Shown piece after piece: positions 35,065-43,342 of a stretch of DNA of 64,000 nt (position 1 is its first letter; each line of letters starts with the position of its first letter). The notes under the pieces were generated by a model that was not told where the DNA came from, did not search any database, and saw only the letters and a list, made by a program, of their open reading frames with translations. The stretch is from Hallerella sp963660435 (lineage in GTDB: Bacteria; Fibrobacterota; Fibrobacteria; Fibrobacterales; Fibrobacteraceae). A program made the position numbers and the translations under genes. The DNA lies in the NCBI GenBank assembly GCA_963660435.1, contig CAVKYI010000003.1:62001-126000 (forward strand). Direction: 5' to 3'.

Positions 35065-36357
35065 CTAAATCTTGTCGAGTGCCTGCGAAAGGTCCTCGAT
35101 AATGTCCTCGACGTTTTCCGTTCCGATCGAAAGGCGAATCGTGTTCGGCTTGATCCCCTGGTCGAGAAGCTCGGCTTCGGTCAGCTGGGAATGCGTCGTG
35201 GAAGCCGGGTGGATGACTAGGCTCTTTACGTCGGCGACATTGGCGAGGAGCGAGAAGATTTCCAGGCTGTCGATAAAGCGGAACGCTTCCTTCTGTCCGC
35301 CCTTGACTTCGAACGTAAAGATGGACGCTCCGCCGTTCGGGAAGTATTTCTGGTAGAGGGAATGGTCCGGATGTTCTGGCAGGGACGGATGGTTCACCTT
35401 TTCCACTTTCGGATGGTGTGCGAGGAATTCGACGACCTTTTTCGTGTTCTCGATATGACGGTCAAGTCGGAGCGAAAGCGTCTCGGTCCCCTGCAAGAGG
35501 AGGAACGCGGCAAACGGGGAAATCGTCGCCCCTTCGTCGCGAAGGAGAATCGCGCGGATGTATGTCGTAAAGGCTGCCGGGCCTACGGCGTCCGCAAAGG
35601 AAATTCCGTGGTAACTCGGATTCGGTGCCGCGATGGGCGCATACTTGCCGGACTTTTTCCAGTCGAACTTTCCGGATTCGACGATGACGCCGCCGAGCGT
35701 CGTCCCGTGTCCGCCGATAAACTTTGTCGCCGAGTGGACGACAATGTCTGCGCCGTGCTCGATGGGACGGATAAGGTAAGGCGTTCCGAACGTGTTATCG
35801 ACGACGAGCGGGAGTCCGTGCCTGTGGGCGATTTCCGCAATCGCGTCGATGTCGGGAATGTCGGAATTGGGGTTTCCCAATGTTTCGATATAGACAGCCT
35901 TCGTGTTTTCCTGGATAGCCTTTTCGAGTTCCGAGAGGTTGTGCGCATCGACGAAAGTCGTCTGGATTCCGAACTGGGGAAGCGTGTGTTCTAGCAGGTT
36001 CGAGGTCCCTCCGTAAATCGTCTTCTGCGCGACGATGTGGTCGCCGGCCTGCGCCAAGGCTTCGATCGTGTAGGTGATGGCAGCGGCTCCGCTCGCGACG
36101 GCAAGTCCCGAAGTCCCGCCTTCCAGGGCGGCGATGCGCTGCTCGAAAACGCCCTGGGTGGAATTGGTCAAGCGACCATAGATGTTTCCCGCATCGCGAA
36201 GTCCAAAGCGGTCGGCGGCGTGCTGCGCATTGTGGAAAACATAAGAGGTAGTCGCGTAGATGGGGACTGCGCGGGAATCGGTGACCGGGTCCGCATGTTC
36301 CTGGCCGACGTGAAGCTGGAGCGTTTCGAAACGGTATTTCTTGTTTGGAATCGTCAT
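35065..36357 (-). CDS. metY: O-acetylhomoserine sulfhydrylase (aminocarboxypropyltransferase)
   Basis: A 430-residue PLP enzyme that makes homocysteine from O-acetylhomoserine and sulfide in direct sulfhydrylation. FETLQLHVGQEHADPVTDSRAVPIYATTSYVF opens the protein; SGAAAITYTIEALAQAGDHIV and VDNTFGTPYLIRP bracket the cofactor site, and Lys212 in HSATKFIGGHGTTLGG is the Schiff-base lysine. The C-terminal FEVKGG and VHPASTTHSQL stretch is typical. The 430-residue length suits MetY and not the shorter MetB/MetC. It appears to be transcribed alone. Confidence 0.93.
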   Translation of the reverse strand: MTIPNKKYRFETLQLHVGQEHADPVTDSRAVPIYATTSYVFHNAQHAADRFGLRDAGNIYGRLTNSTQGVFEQRIAALEGGTSGLAVASGAAAITYTIEALAQAGDHIVAQKTIYGGTSNLLEHTLPQFGIQTTFVDAHNLSELEKAIQENTKAVYIETLGNPNSDIPDIDAIAEIAHRHGLPLVVDNTFGTPYLIRPIEHGADIVVHSATKFIGGHGTTLGGVIVESGKFDWKKSGKYAPIAAPNPSYHGISFADAVGPAAFTTYIRAILLRDEGATISPFAAFLLLQGTETLSLRLDRHIENTKKVVEFLAHHPKVEKVNHPSLPEHPDHSLYQKYFPNGGASIFTFEVKGGQKEAFRFIDSLEIFSLLANVADVKSLVIHPASTTHSQLTEAELLDQGIKPNTIRLSIGTENVEDIIEDLSQALDKI

Positions 36358-36475
36358 TGTGCTAATTCTCCTTGGCGCTTTCGCCGTTGATTGTTTACGC
36401 GCTATAAATTAGAACGCGAAAGGAGTTTTGTCCAATACTGTTTTTTGATATTTGGTTATAGTTTTTTTCTATAAC

Positions 36476-36970
36476 TTACAGGGCGGCGAGAAGCGCCTGG
36501 CAGCCTTTTAGCACATCGTTCCACGTGGTTTCGAAATCGCCCGTGTACCAGGGATCCGCGACATCGTGGGGAGCTTCCGTATAGTCGAGAAGCAGGGAGA
36601 CTTTTCGAAGACGACGCTCCATAGGCTTGCCGATAAACGCTTCGCATTCCCTCCGGTAAGTCTCTTTGGGCAAGATCCAGCGGAGGTTCCGCAGATTGTT
36701 TTCGTCCATCAGAACGATGTAGTCGAATGTTTCGAAGTCGCGGACGGTCATCTGTCGCGCCCTCTTGTTCGAACAGGCGATGCCGTGCCGGGCGAGAAGC
36801 CTTTTGGCCGGCGGATAGACGGGGTTCCCGATTTCTTCGGTGCTCGTCGCCGCGCTTTCGATAAGGAATTCATCCGGTCGGTTGGAGCTCTCGACAAGCC
36901 GTTTCATGACAAATTCCGCCATCGGACTGCGGCAAATGTTCCCGTGGCAGACGAAGAGAATGGAAGCCAT
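36476..36970 (-). CDS. Low-molecular-weight protein-tyrosine phosphatase
   Basis: A 164-residue phosphatase. The P-loop is CHGNICRS (Cys8 and Arg14, CX5RS), and the general-acid aspartate lies in DVADPWYTGDF near the C-terminus. The rest of the fold (VMDENNLRNL, the YPPAKRLLARHGI region) is canonical. Bacterial members often dephosphorylate tyrosine kinases of capsule export, but no such kinase is nearby. An AT-only hairpin (GTTATAG, seven T, CTATAAC at 36455-36475) follows the stop codon and may be a weak transcript end. Confidence 0.92.
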   Translation of the reverse strand: MASILFVCHGNICRSPMAEFVMKRLVESSNRPDEFLIESAATSTEEIGNPVYPPAKRLLARHGIACSNKRARQMTVRDFETFDYIVLMDENNLRNLRWILPKETYRRECEAFIGKPMERRLRKVSLLLDYTEAPHDVADPWYTGDFETTWNDVLKGCQALLAAL

Positions 36971-36981
36971 CGTAAAGTCCC

Positions 36982-37911
36982 TTAACCGAGCTTTATCCCC
37001 AAGATTCCGATAACCAGGATGGTGATTCCGAGAATTCTTGTTCGGTTGATTCTTTTGACAGGGGCGTGAAAAAGTCCCAGGGCGTCAATCGCGATCCCTC
37101 CGAGAATCATGCCGGAGATTGTGCTGATAATGGAAAGGCTAGCTCCGATGCGTTTTACGAGAAAGATGTTGGTGATGACGAAAAGTGCGCCGAAAATCCC
37201 GCCGGCAAACATCCACCAGGGACCGCGAAAGTTTTTCGGGGAAATCCTACTCGAAGAAGGCGACGAAAGGTTTCTGAAAAAAAGAACAAGGCATACGAGC
37301 GTCAGAAGAAGGATTCCGACAGAAAACGAAATCAGTGCGGTTTCTATCGGGTGATGCAGCAAAACGCCCAGTCTCCCGTTGATTGCGGTCTGTATCGCGC
37401 TGGACATTCCGGCAAGAATGCCGAAAATTTTCCAGAGAACGTTTTTCTCCGCAGAGCCTGATGCGGGAACCTTTCCGAAATCGATGATGGCGAAAAAGGT
37501 CCCGACGATGACCGCCAGGATTCCCAAGGCCCGGTTTGCGGTGACGGGAATTTGCGTGCAATGGAAAAGCCCGAATGTATCGATGGCGAATCCCATGAAA
37601 ATCTGTCCCAAAATGGGAAGGATCACCGCCATGGTTCCGCCGAGTTTTAAAAACAGGAAGATATTCCCGACGAGAAAAATGGCTCCGAAAAGACCACCGG
37701 AGAATATCCACCAAGGTTCGTTTTTCAAAATGTCGGACAAAAAAAGAGCTTGATCCCCGAAAGTGACAAGGGCGGCGAGAAACACCCAGGCAATGACAGA
37801 CGCGACGAGAAGGGTCAGATAGGGGGAGCCGAGGTGCCGGCGAAGTTCCGTGTTGAAACTCGTCTGGATCGGTAGCGAAAGACCGGCAAAAATGCCAAGC
37901 AAGAATTCCAT
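36982..37911 (-). CDS. DMT-family transporter, tandem DUF606 (YdcZ-like)
   Basis: A 309-residue inner-membrane protein with about ten helices. The start is ATG 37911 (MEFLLGIFAGL); the frame extends upstream without a membrane pattern. Two homologous halves are visible: GIFAGLSLPIQTSFNTELRRHLGSP at the start and GILAGMSSAIQTAINGRLGVLLHHP in the middle, and PWWIFSGGLFGAIFLVGNIFLFLKLG matched by PWWMFAGGIFGALFVITNIFLVKRIG. Single-copy DUF606 proteins are ~150 residues and act as pairs, so this is a fused pair. The substrate is unknown. Confidence 0.88.
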   Translation of the reverse strand: MEFLLGIFAGLSLPIQTSFNTELRRHLGSPYLTLLVASVIAWVFLAALVTFGDQALFLSDILKNEPWWIFSGGLFGAIFLVGNIFLFLKLGGTMAVILPILGQIFMGFAIDTFGLFHCTQIPVTANRALGILAVIVGTFFAIIDFGKVPASGSAEKNVLWKIFGILAGMSSAIQTAINGRLGVLLHHPIETALISFSVGILLLTLVCLVLFFRNLSSPSSSRISPKNFRGPWWMFAGGIFGALFVITNIFLVKRIGASLSIISTISGMILGGIAIDALGLFHAPVKRINRTRILGITILVIGILGIKLG

Positions 37912-38018
37912 TGTCCGTATCGTTAAGGCTTTTTCAAAGATAGCAATCAGTCCTTTACCTTGGAAAAAATCCCCCCAAAAAGCTATACTTGTTTCCAAAC
38001 ATTTAACAAGGACACTCT

Positions 38019-39683
38019 ATGAGCCGTTTGACCGAATCGAATGAATGGAAAGCGCTCGGGGCGAAAGCTTCCGAAGCGAAAACGTGGAACATGCGCGAAA
38101 TGTTCAAAAAGGACGCGCAACGTGCCGAAAAGTTCAGCGCGGAAGCATGCGGAATCTTTCTCGACTATTCCAAGAACCTGATTGACGACGACGCGATGGC
38201 GAAGCTCCGCGGGCTTCTTTCGTTCGCCGGATTCGACGACATGCGCAAGAAGTTTTTCTCGGGCGAAAAGATCAACACGACGGAAAAGCGTGCCGTCTTG
38301 CATACGGCGCTCCGCTACAAGGGAAACTCGCCGATTCTCGTCGATGGCAAGGATGTCATGCCCGAAGTCCGCGCCGTTCTCAAGCACATGGAAGAGTTTA
38401 CGAACCTGGTTCGCAGCGGGAAGTGGCTGGGCTATACCGGCAAGAAGATCCGTTCCGTGGTGAACATCGGCATTGGCGGTTCCGACCTCGGACCGGTGAT
38501 GGTGACGGAAGCCCTGCGGCACTTTGCCTCTCCGGATTCTCCCGAAGTTTACTTTGTGTCGAATATCGACGGAACGCATATCGCGGAAACCCTGAAAAAG
38601 GTGAACATCGAGGAAACGCTCTTTATCGTCGCTTCCAAGACTTTCACGACGCTCGAAACGATGACGAACGCGAACACCGCGAAGGATGCCGTTCTCAAGG
38701 CGTTCAACGGCGACAAGAAGGCTATCGCCAAGCATTTCGTCGCCCTTTCGACAAACGCCGAAGCGGTCTCCGAATTCGGAATCGACACGGCGAACATGTT
38801 CGAATTCTGGAACTGGGTTGGCGGTCGCTATTCCCTGTGGTCCGCGATCGGGCTTTCCATCGCTCTCCGCATCGGTTTCGACAATTACATGCAACTTCAC
38901 CAGGGTGCCTACGAAATGGACGAACATTTCAAGAACGCTCCGGTCGAAAAGAACCTTCCGGTGATTCTCGCATTGCTCGGAATCTGGTACGACAACTTCA
39001 TGGGCGCGCAGTCCTATGCGATCTTGCCCTACGACCAGTATATGCACCGCTTCACGGCTTACTTCCAGCAGGCTGACATGGAATCGAACGGCAAGACGGT
39101 CGATCGCGATTCGAAGCGCGTCGATTACCAGACAGGCCCGATTCTCTGGGGCGAACCGGGGACGAACGGCCAGCATGCCTTCTACCAGCTGATTCACCAG
39201 GGGACAAAGCTCATCCCGTGCGACTTTATCGCGCCGGCAAATTCCCTGAATCCGGTCGGAGACCACCACCGCAAGCTCCTTTCGAACTTCTTTGCCCAGC
39301 CCGAAGCCCTGATGAACGGCAAGACTCTCGCCGAGGCGACGGATGAACTTCGCGCTGCGGGAAAGTCCGAAGAAGAAATCCAGGTGCTCGCTCCGCACAA
39401 GGTTTTTGAAGGCAACAAGCCGACGAACAGCATCTTTGTCGATACGATTGACCCGAAAACGCTCGGTGCGCTGATCGCTCTCTACGAGCACAAGATCTTT
39501 ACGCAGGGAGTTATCTGGAACATCAACAGCTTCGACCAGTGGGGCGTCGAACTCGGCAAGCAGCTCGCAAAGAAGATCATTCCGGAGCTCGAAAAGGGTG
39601 AAAAGGATCCTAACGTGGAACTTTCCCACGATTCGAGTACGAACGGTCTTATCCGCTGGTATTTCAAGCACCATCGCGCCTAA
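38019..39683 (+). CDS. pgi: Glucose-6-phosphate isomerase
   Basis: A 554-residue cytoplasmic enzyme interconverting glucose 6-phosphate and fructose 6-phosphate. Signatures: VVNIGIGGSDLGPVMVTEAL, VGGRYSLWSAIGLSIAL, the catalytic TNGQHAFYQLIHQGT block and FDQWGVELGKQLAKKI near the end with the conserved lysine. Length equals the long eukaryote/Proteobacteria type. It is followed by a strong terminator. Confidence 0.97.
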   Translation: MSRLTESNEWKALGAKASEAKTWNMREMFKKDAQRAEKFSAEACGIFLDYSKNLIDDDAMAKLRGLLSFAGFDDMRKKFFSGEKINTTEKRAVLHTALRYKGNSPILVDGKDVMPEVRAVLKHMEEFTNLVRSGKWLGYTGKKIRSVVNIGIGGSDLGPVMVTEALRHFASPDSPEVYFVSNIDGTHIAETLKKVNIEETLFIVASKTFTTLETMTNANTAKDAVLKAFNGDKKAIAKHFVALSTNAEAVSEFGIDTANMFEFWNWVGGRYSLWSAIGLSIALRIGFDNYMQLHQGAYEMDEHFKNAPVEKNLPVILALLGIWYDNFMGAQSYAILPYDQYMHRFTAYFQQADMESNGKTVDRDSKRVDYQTGPILWGEPGTNGQHAFYQLIHQGTKLIPCDFIAPANSLNPVGDHHRKLLSNFFAQPEALMNGKTLAEATDELRAAGKSEEEIQVLAPHKVFEGNKPTNSIFVDTIDPKTLGALIALYEHKIFTQGVIWNINSFDQWGVELGKQLAKKIIPELEKGEKDPNVELSHDSSTNGLIRWYFKHHRA

Positions 39684-39706
39684 TCGATCGTAGGAATAAA
39701 GCGAAG

Positions 39707-39737
39707 CGCTCGTCTTTTTTGACGGGCGTTTTTTTTT
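39707..39737 (+). terminator. Rho-independent terminator of pgi
   Basis: CGCTCGTC and GACGGGCG pair (one G-T) around TTTTTT, followed by nine T. Immediately before a MITE. Confidence 0.85.
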
Positions 39738-39745
39738 ACGCGTGC

Positions 39746-39876
39746 TGTTGGTCACCTCTAAAAATTCAATTTTCAAAAATTTGGTTGCGACGCTTCGCGC
39801 TGGCTCGTTTATTCCTGCCATCGCTTGGTCTCACTCAAATTTTCTTGATCAAAGCAATTTTTAGAGGTGCCCTGTT
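39746..39876. mobile_element. MITE-like element, copy 1 (with 4-bp target duplication)
   Basis: The element spans 39750-39872 (123 bp). It starts GGTCACCTCTAAAAATT and ends AATTTTTAGAGGTGCCC, an inverted repeat of 17 bases with one mismatch. TGTT flanks it on both sides (39746-39749 and 39873-39876), as expected for a 4-bp target duplication. Internally it holds ATTTGGTTGCGACGCTTCGC and a GCTTGGTCTCACTCAAA segment shared with copy 2. There is no transposase. Confidence 0.85.
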
Positions 39877-39921
39877 TTTTGGATTCGGAGTCTGGTTTTC
39901 TATTTTCTAACTTTCTTGCCA

Positions 39922-40341
39922 ATGGCGAATATTGAACAAGTCATCCGCGAACGTTCTCCGCTCTTGAAAAGCGATTCGGCGGTGTTTTGCGAACTCACGA
40001 ATTTTTTTCGCGACGACGCTCGGATTGCGACGGACGAGCGCGACCTTCGAGAGTTTCTTTTGCCGAAAAGGCTTTACAAGGTGGTAAAAGTTTCCGAAAA
40101 CTCGTGGATGAAATGCGCCTATTCCTTTATCGACCGTTATCCGGAATGCCTGGAATCTCTTGGGATGCTTCGTTACTATTCTTCGTCCGGGAAAATCTTT
40201 TGGCAGGACGTGGAAAAGTCGGAAAACATCGTGGCGAACGCCTTGACGGCAACTTCCTATGGCTGGGCGCCGGATGCCTTTACCGTATTCGAAAATCCGC
40301 AGGGCGAAAAGTTCTCTCTCACGGCGATTGTCGCTCTGTAA
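39922..40341 (+). CDS. Hypothetical protein between two MITE copies
   Basis: A 139-residue product starting at ATG 39922 (MANIEQVIRERSPLLKSD); a TTG start at 39916 adds two residues. No signal peptide or membrane segment is seen. It has mixed charge and a segment SYGWAPDAFTVFENPQGEKFSL. I recognise no family. The codon pattern resembles the neighbours. Both flanks are near-identical MITE copies, so it may have been carried or shuffled by them, although no evidence for this is seen beyond position. Confidence 0.6.
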   Translation: MANIEQVIRERSPLLKSDSAVFCELTNFFRDDARIATDERDLREFLLPKRLYKVVKVSENSWMKCAYSFIDRYPECLESLGMLRYYSSSGKIFWQDVEKSENIVANALTATSYGWAPDAFTVFENPQGEKFSLTAIVAL

Positions 40342-40346
40342 ATTTC

Positions 40347-40515
40347 TAGAGGTCACCTCTAAAAATTCAATTTTCAAAAATTTGATTGCGACGCTTCGCG
40401 CCGGTTCGTCATTCAAAGTGGCAAATACATCCAGTATTCGCCACTTTTCATTCCTGCCTTCGCTTGGTCTCATTCAAATTTTCTTAACCAAAGCAATTTT
40501 TAGAGGTGACCTAGA
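40347..40515. mobile_element. MITE-like element, copy 2 (with 4-bp target duplication)
   Basis: The element spans 40351-40511 (161 bp) with perfect 17-bp terminal inverted repeats (GGTCACCTCTAAAAATT). TAGA is duplicated on both sides (40347-40350 and 40512-40515). Compared with copy 1 it carries about 38 extra bases that include an internal hairpin, AAAGTGGC to GCCACTTT. It begins nine bases after the stop of the upstream gene. Confidence 0.9.
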
Positions 40516-40541
40516 CAAAACGATTTTTTTTTGCATATTTT
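40512..40541 (+). promoter_or_regulatory. Possible promoter at the MITE boundary
   Basis: TAGACA (40512-40517) and TATTTT (40536-40541) with an 18-base gap could drive the next lipoprotein gene. Its -35 hexamer uses the duplicated TAGA flank of the MITE. Weak by sequence alone. Confidence 0.3.
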
Positions 40542-40569
40542 TTGACAAATCAAGAAAAGGATGGAAAAT

Positions 40570-40944
40570 ATGCTGAAAAAGATTTCACCGATTGTATTCT
40601 CCGTTTTGATTGTCGCTTGCGGGGACAGCGGAAGTTCGAACAGCGCAAGCGATGCGGAAAATTCCAGCTCTTCGGAAAATCTGGTTTCCAGTTCGAGCGT
40701 TGTTTCGCCGACGGCGAAGTGCGTTTTCGAAGGCGAAGTGGGAGATTCCGCTTGGACTATCAAGCTAAAACAGCAGTCCGAGAAATTTTGCCAGAATGTC
40801 TTGAACGTTTCATCGAATACGGAGAATATGGAGTTCCGCTGCGAAGGGGAATGGCTGGTGCAGGTCTATAGGAACGAGGCGCTCGGCTCCGACGAAGCTT
40901 CGCGAAAGGCGCTATATGAACAGCTGAAATCGAATTGCCAGTGA
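40570..40944 (+). CDS. Small serine-rich lipoprotein
   Basis: A 124-residue exported protein. ATG 40570 is nine bases after AAGG; the in-frame ATG at 40561 is less likely. The lipobox is LIVAC (Cys17). A low-complexity Ser-rich linker follows (SSSSENLVSSSSVV), a common feature of Fibrobacter surface proteins. The remaining ~75 residues hold three Cys (KCVFEGEV, EKFCQNV, FRCEGEW) and the last residues NCQ, so disulfides are possible. No family recognised. Confidence 0.7.
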   Translation: MLKKISPIVFSVLIVACGDSGSSNSASDAENSSSSENLVSSSSVVSPTAKCVFEGEVGDSAWTIKLKQQSEKFCQNVLNVSSNTENMEFRCEGEWLVQVYRNEALGSDEASRKALYEQLKSNCQ

Positions 40945-41020
40945 GACTGATGGCTTGGAACCACGGAATATGGGATGATGTCATTCCCGTGCTTGGCAAA
41001 CGCTCCGTTTTCCATCCGAC

Positions 41021-41098
41021 GTCATTCTGGAGAGGCGAAGCCTCGACCTGTCTGCCGACAGGCAGGCCCGCCTGCTGCGGGCAGGTAGAATCCAACCC
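41021..41098. repeat. Palindrome-rich repeat block, inverted relative to 33259-33290
   Basis: It starts GTCATTCTGGAG, contains GAGGCGAAGCCTC and nested CCTGTCTGCCGACAGGCAGG and CCCGCCTGCTGCGGGCAGG hairpins, and ends TAGAATCCAACCC. The last 32 bases are the reverse complement of 33259-33290, apart from minor ends. Confidence 0.8.
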
Positions 41099-41219
41099 GC
41101 AGTCCAGAGCTTAGTCAGGAGAGCTTGGAACTTGGAGTTGCAAAGCGGGACGCTTTACTTTTGAACCTGGATGTTTGCGATTATAAGCTCTAAGTTCCAA
41201 GTTCTATGCTCTTGGCTAT

Positions 41220-41256
41220 GGATCCTATCGCTCCGCGTTGCTCCGCTCCAGGATGA
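41220..41256. repeat. Inverted fragment of repeat A
   Basis: GGATCCTATCGCTCCGCG onward is the reverse complement of the right part of repeat A (33364-33400), with about one difference. Confidence 0.85.
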
Positions 41257-41362
41257 TGAAAAAGCCAGGATGACTGTTTATCGAACAAGCCTTTACAGGT
41301 CGCTTAACGAACTATCAACTATCTACTACCTACTATCCACTCTTCACTCTTAACTTTCCATG

Positions 41363-41401
41363 GATTCCTTTTCTTGACCAAGTCAATTTTTAGAGGAGAC
41401 C
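41363..41401. mobile_element. Solo right end of the MITE family
   Basis: ATTCCTTTTCTTGACCAAGT and then CAATTTTTAGAGGAGACC match the last ~38 bases of copies 1 and 2. No left end was found upstream, so it is a truncated remnant. Confidence 0.7.
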
Positions 41402-41488
41402 TGAAAAATTTCTAAAAAGCCTTGCCTTAGAGTAAACTCTAGGTCGTAAATTATATGAGGTTGAAACTTTTGGCAAGGAAGTTTGTGA

Positions 41489-42286
41489 ATGTTGGATCTA
41501 GAGAAACTCTCCCGATTGAGAAAGTATCTCGTGGACTTGAAAGGCGTCGCTGTCGCATTTTCCGGCGGTGTCGATTCCTCGTTTCTGCTGAAAACGGCAC
41601 ACGATGTTCTGGGCGAAAAGGCGCTTGCCGTAACGGTTTCGTCTTGCTTTGTTCCCGAAAGAGAGCGCCTTTCGGCGAAGCGTTTTTGCGAAGAAGAAAA
41701 AATTCGGCAGGAAGTTTTCCCGGTCGATCCGCTTGAAATCTGCGGCGTTCGGAAGAATCCGAAAAATCGCTGTTACCTGTGCAAGAAGAGCATTTTTGAA
41801 AACATTTGCCAAATCGCAAAAAGAGAAAATTTGCAAGCGGTCGTCGATGGGACAAATGCCGAAGACGTGAGAGATTACCGTCCGGGACTTTTGGCACTTT
41901 CGGAACTTCGAGTTAAAAGTCCGCTCAAGGAATTGGGATTTACCAAATCGGATATTCGGGAAGCGTCAAGACTTGTCGGGCTGAAAACCTGGAATCATCC
42001 TTCTTTTGCCTGTCTCGCGAGCCGTTTTGCCTATGGGGAAACGCTTACCCGAGAAAACCTCGAAAGGGTGGAAATTGCCGAGGACTTTTTCCTGTCAAAA
42101 GGCTTTCGGCAGATTCGTGTCCGTGTTCATCAAAATCTCGCTCGGATAGAAGTCTTGCCTCAGGACTTGGAAAAAGTTTTCCGGTTGCGTTCTGAGATTA
42201 CAGATAAATTAAAGGCATTGCGCTTTGACTATGTGACCGTGGATTTGTGCGGCTTCAAAAGCGGTTCAATGAACGTGAATCTCTGA
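41489..42286 (+). CDS. larE: LarE, ATP-dependent sacrificial sulfur transferase
   Basis: A 265-residue PP-loop enzyme. It adds sulfur to the pyridinium precursor during synthesis of the nickel-pincer nucleotide (NPN) cofactor. The ATP loop SGGVDSS lies at residues 25-31. RCYLCKK (Cys95 and Cys98) is the conserved family motif. Cys175 in HPSFACLASR aligns with the sacrificial Cys176 of the Lactobacillus plantarum enzyme, so the single-Cys sacrificial type is expected and not the [4Fe-4S] three-Cys type. It opens an apparent operon with larB and larC; only seven bases separate it from larB. Confidence 0.93.
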   Translation: MLDLEKLSRLRKYLVDLKGVAVAFSGGVDSSFLLKTAHDVLGEKALAVTVSSCFVPERERLSAKRFCEEEKIRQEVFPVDPLEICGVRKNPKNRCYLCKKSIFENICQIAKRENLQAVVDGTNAEDVRDYRPGLLALSELRVKSPLKELGFTKSDIREASRLVGLKTWNHPSFACLASRFAYGETLTRENLERVEIAEDFFLSKGFRQIRVRVHQNLARIEVLPQDLEKVFRLRSEITDKLKALRFDYVTVDLCGFKSGSMNVNL

Positions 42287-42293
42287 GGGTAAA

Positions 42294-42980
42294 ATGGAAA
42301 AAACGGAAAACCTGGAATTTGCCAAGTTGGACTTGGACCGTGAAAATCGGACGGGATTTCCCGAGGTCGTTTTTTGCCAAGGGAAAACCGACGAGCATCT
42401 TGTCCAAATATGCAAGGCGTTGCTTGAAAAGAACGGTAAAGTTTTTGGAACGCGCGCTTCGATGGAACAGGTCGAAATGCTTCAAAATGAATTGGGAAAA
42501 GAGGTGCGATACGACCGGATCTCTCGACTCTTGAAAATTCAAGAGGAGACTTTGAAAATTCAAGATGGCATAGGGAATATCACGGTCTGCTCGGCGGGGA
42601 CGGCGGACATTCCCGTTGCAGAAGAAGCTGCCGGAACGGCGGAATATTTCGGCGGAAATGTACATCGCTTTTTTGATATCGGAGTTGCCGGGATTCACCG
42701 TCTTCTAGACAGGATAAGCGAGATTAGAAAAGCGAATGCCGTAATCGCTGTTGCCGGAATGGAAGGCGCCTTGGCGTCTGTCCTTGGAGGCCTTGTCCGG
42801 GTTCCGGTAATCTGCGTCCCGACTTCGGTAGGGTATGGGGCGAACCTGAATGGAATTTCCACACTGCTTTCGATGATCAATTCCTGTGCGAATGGAATTT
42901 CGGTTGTCAATATCGACAACGGATTCGGGGCGGGATATATCGCTACACAAATTAATCGCTTGGCGGAAGGTATCCGATGA
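42294..42980 (+). CDS. larB: LarB, nickel-pincer cofactor biosynthesis carboxylase/hydrolase
   Basis: A 228-residue PurE-like protein. LarB carboxylates nicotinic acid adenine dinucleotide and hydrolyses the phosphoanhydride, the first step of NPN synthesis. Visible: DLDRENRTGFPEVVFCQGKT, TVCSAGTADIPVAEEAAGTAE, FFDIGVAGIHRLL, AVAGMEGALASVLGGLV and CVPTSVGYGANLNGISTLLSMINSCANGISVVNIDNGFGAGYIA, the full LarB signature. The stop overlaps larC by four bases. Confidence 0.95.
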   Translation: MEKTENLEFAKLDLDRENRTGFPEVVFCQGKTDEHLVQICKALLEKNGKVFGTRASMEQVEMLQNELGKEVRYDRISRLLKIQEETLKIQDGIGNITVCSAGTADIPVAEEAAGTAEYFGGNVHRFFDIGVAGIHRLLDRISEIRKANAVIAVAGMEGALASVLGGLVRVPVICVPTSVGYGANLNGISTLLSMINSCANGISVVNIDNGFGAGYIATQINRLAEGIR

Positions 42981-43342
42981 AAAGTCTTTATCTTGAATGT
43001 AATTCTGGAATCAGCGGAGATATGGCTGTCGCTGCGATGATTAACCTCGGAGCGGACAGGGACGCTCTACTGAAAACATTGGAGACGATTCCGGTGAATG
43101 GTTTCCGGGTCAAGATTTCCCGGGTACAGAAATGTGGAATCGACTGCGCAGATTTCAATGTCGTCCTAGATTCTTCGCATGAAAATCACGACCACGATAT
43201 GGAATTTCTTTTTGGGAAGGAACATCATCGTCACGAACACTCCCATCATCACGAACATCGCAGGTCTGCGGGAAATCAAGGAACTTGTTCAGAAGACGGA
43301 CATGTCGGAAAACGCCCGCTTGCTTGCCGAAAAAATTTTTGA
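42977..43342 (+). CDS. larC: LarC, N-terminal part (larC1 frame), ending in a His-rich stretch
   Basis: The frame codes for the first ~95 residues of LarC: YLECNSGISGDMAVAAMINLGADRDALLKTLETIPV, VKISRVQKCGIDCADFNVVL, then His-rich HEHSHHHEHR. After that the frame continues as nonsense (SAGNQGTCSEDGH) and stops at 43340-43342. The rest of LarC is in another frame (43179-44270). The ORFs overlap, so a shift between 43170 and 43342, most likely near 43258-43265, is needed for full-length protein. Lactobacillus plantarum larC is also split in two frames and expressed by programmed frameshifting, so this may be functional. Confidence 0.85.
   Translation: MKSLYLECNSGISGDMAVAAMINLGADRDALLKTLETIPVNGFRVKISRVQKCGIDCADFNVVLDSSHENHDHDMEFLFGKEHHRHEHSHHHEHRRSAGNQGTCSEDGHVGKRPLACRKNF

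Larger units (their letters stand above)
40945..41488. other. 544-bp intergenic region made of repeat fragments
   Basis: No ORF of note. Contains a CTGGAG/palindrome block (41021-41098), AGAGCTTAG-type sequence (around 41107-41140 and 41190-41215), the inverted repeat A fragment (41220-41256), a TACTATC/CTACC low-complexity run near 41310-41345, and a solo MITE right end (41363-41401). The larE start follows. Confidence 0.75.

Noticed and set aside
37983..39821. 612-codon frame antisense to pgi
   Set aside because: Shadow of pgi; its start lies in the MITE and includes the translated element ends.
39719..39910. 63-codon ORF between pgi and the next gene
   Set aside because: It is the translated MITE and terminator, not a gene; the same peptide arises from copy 2.
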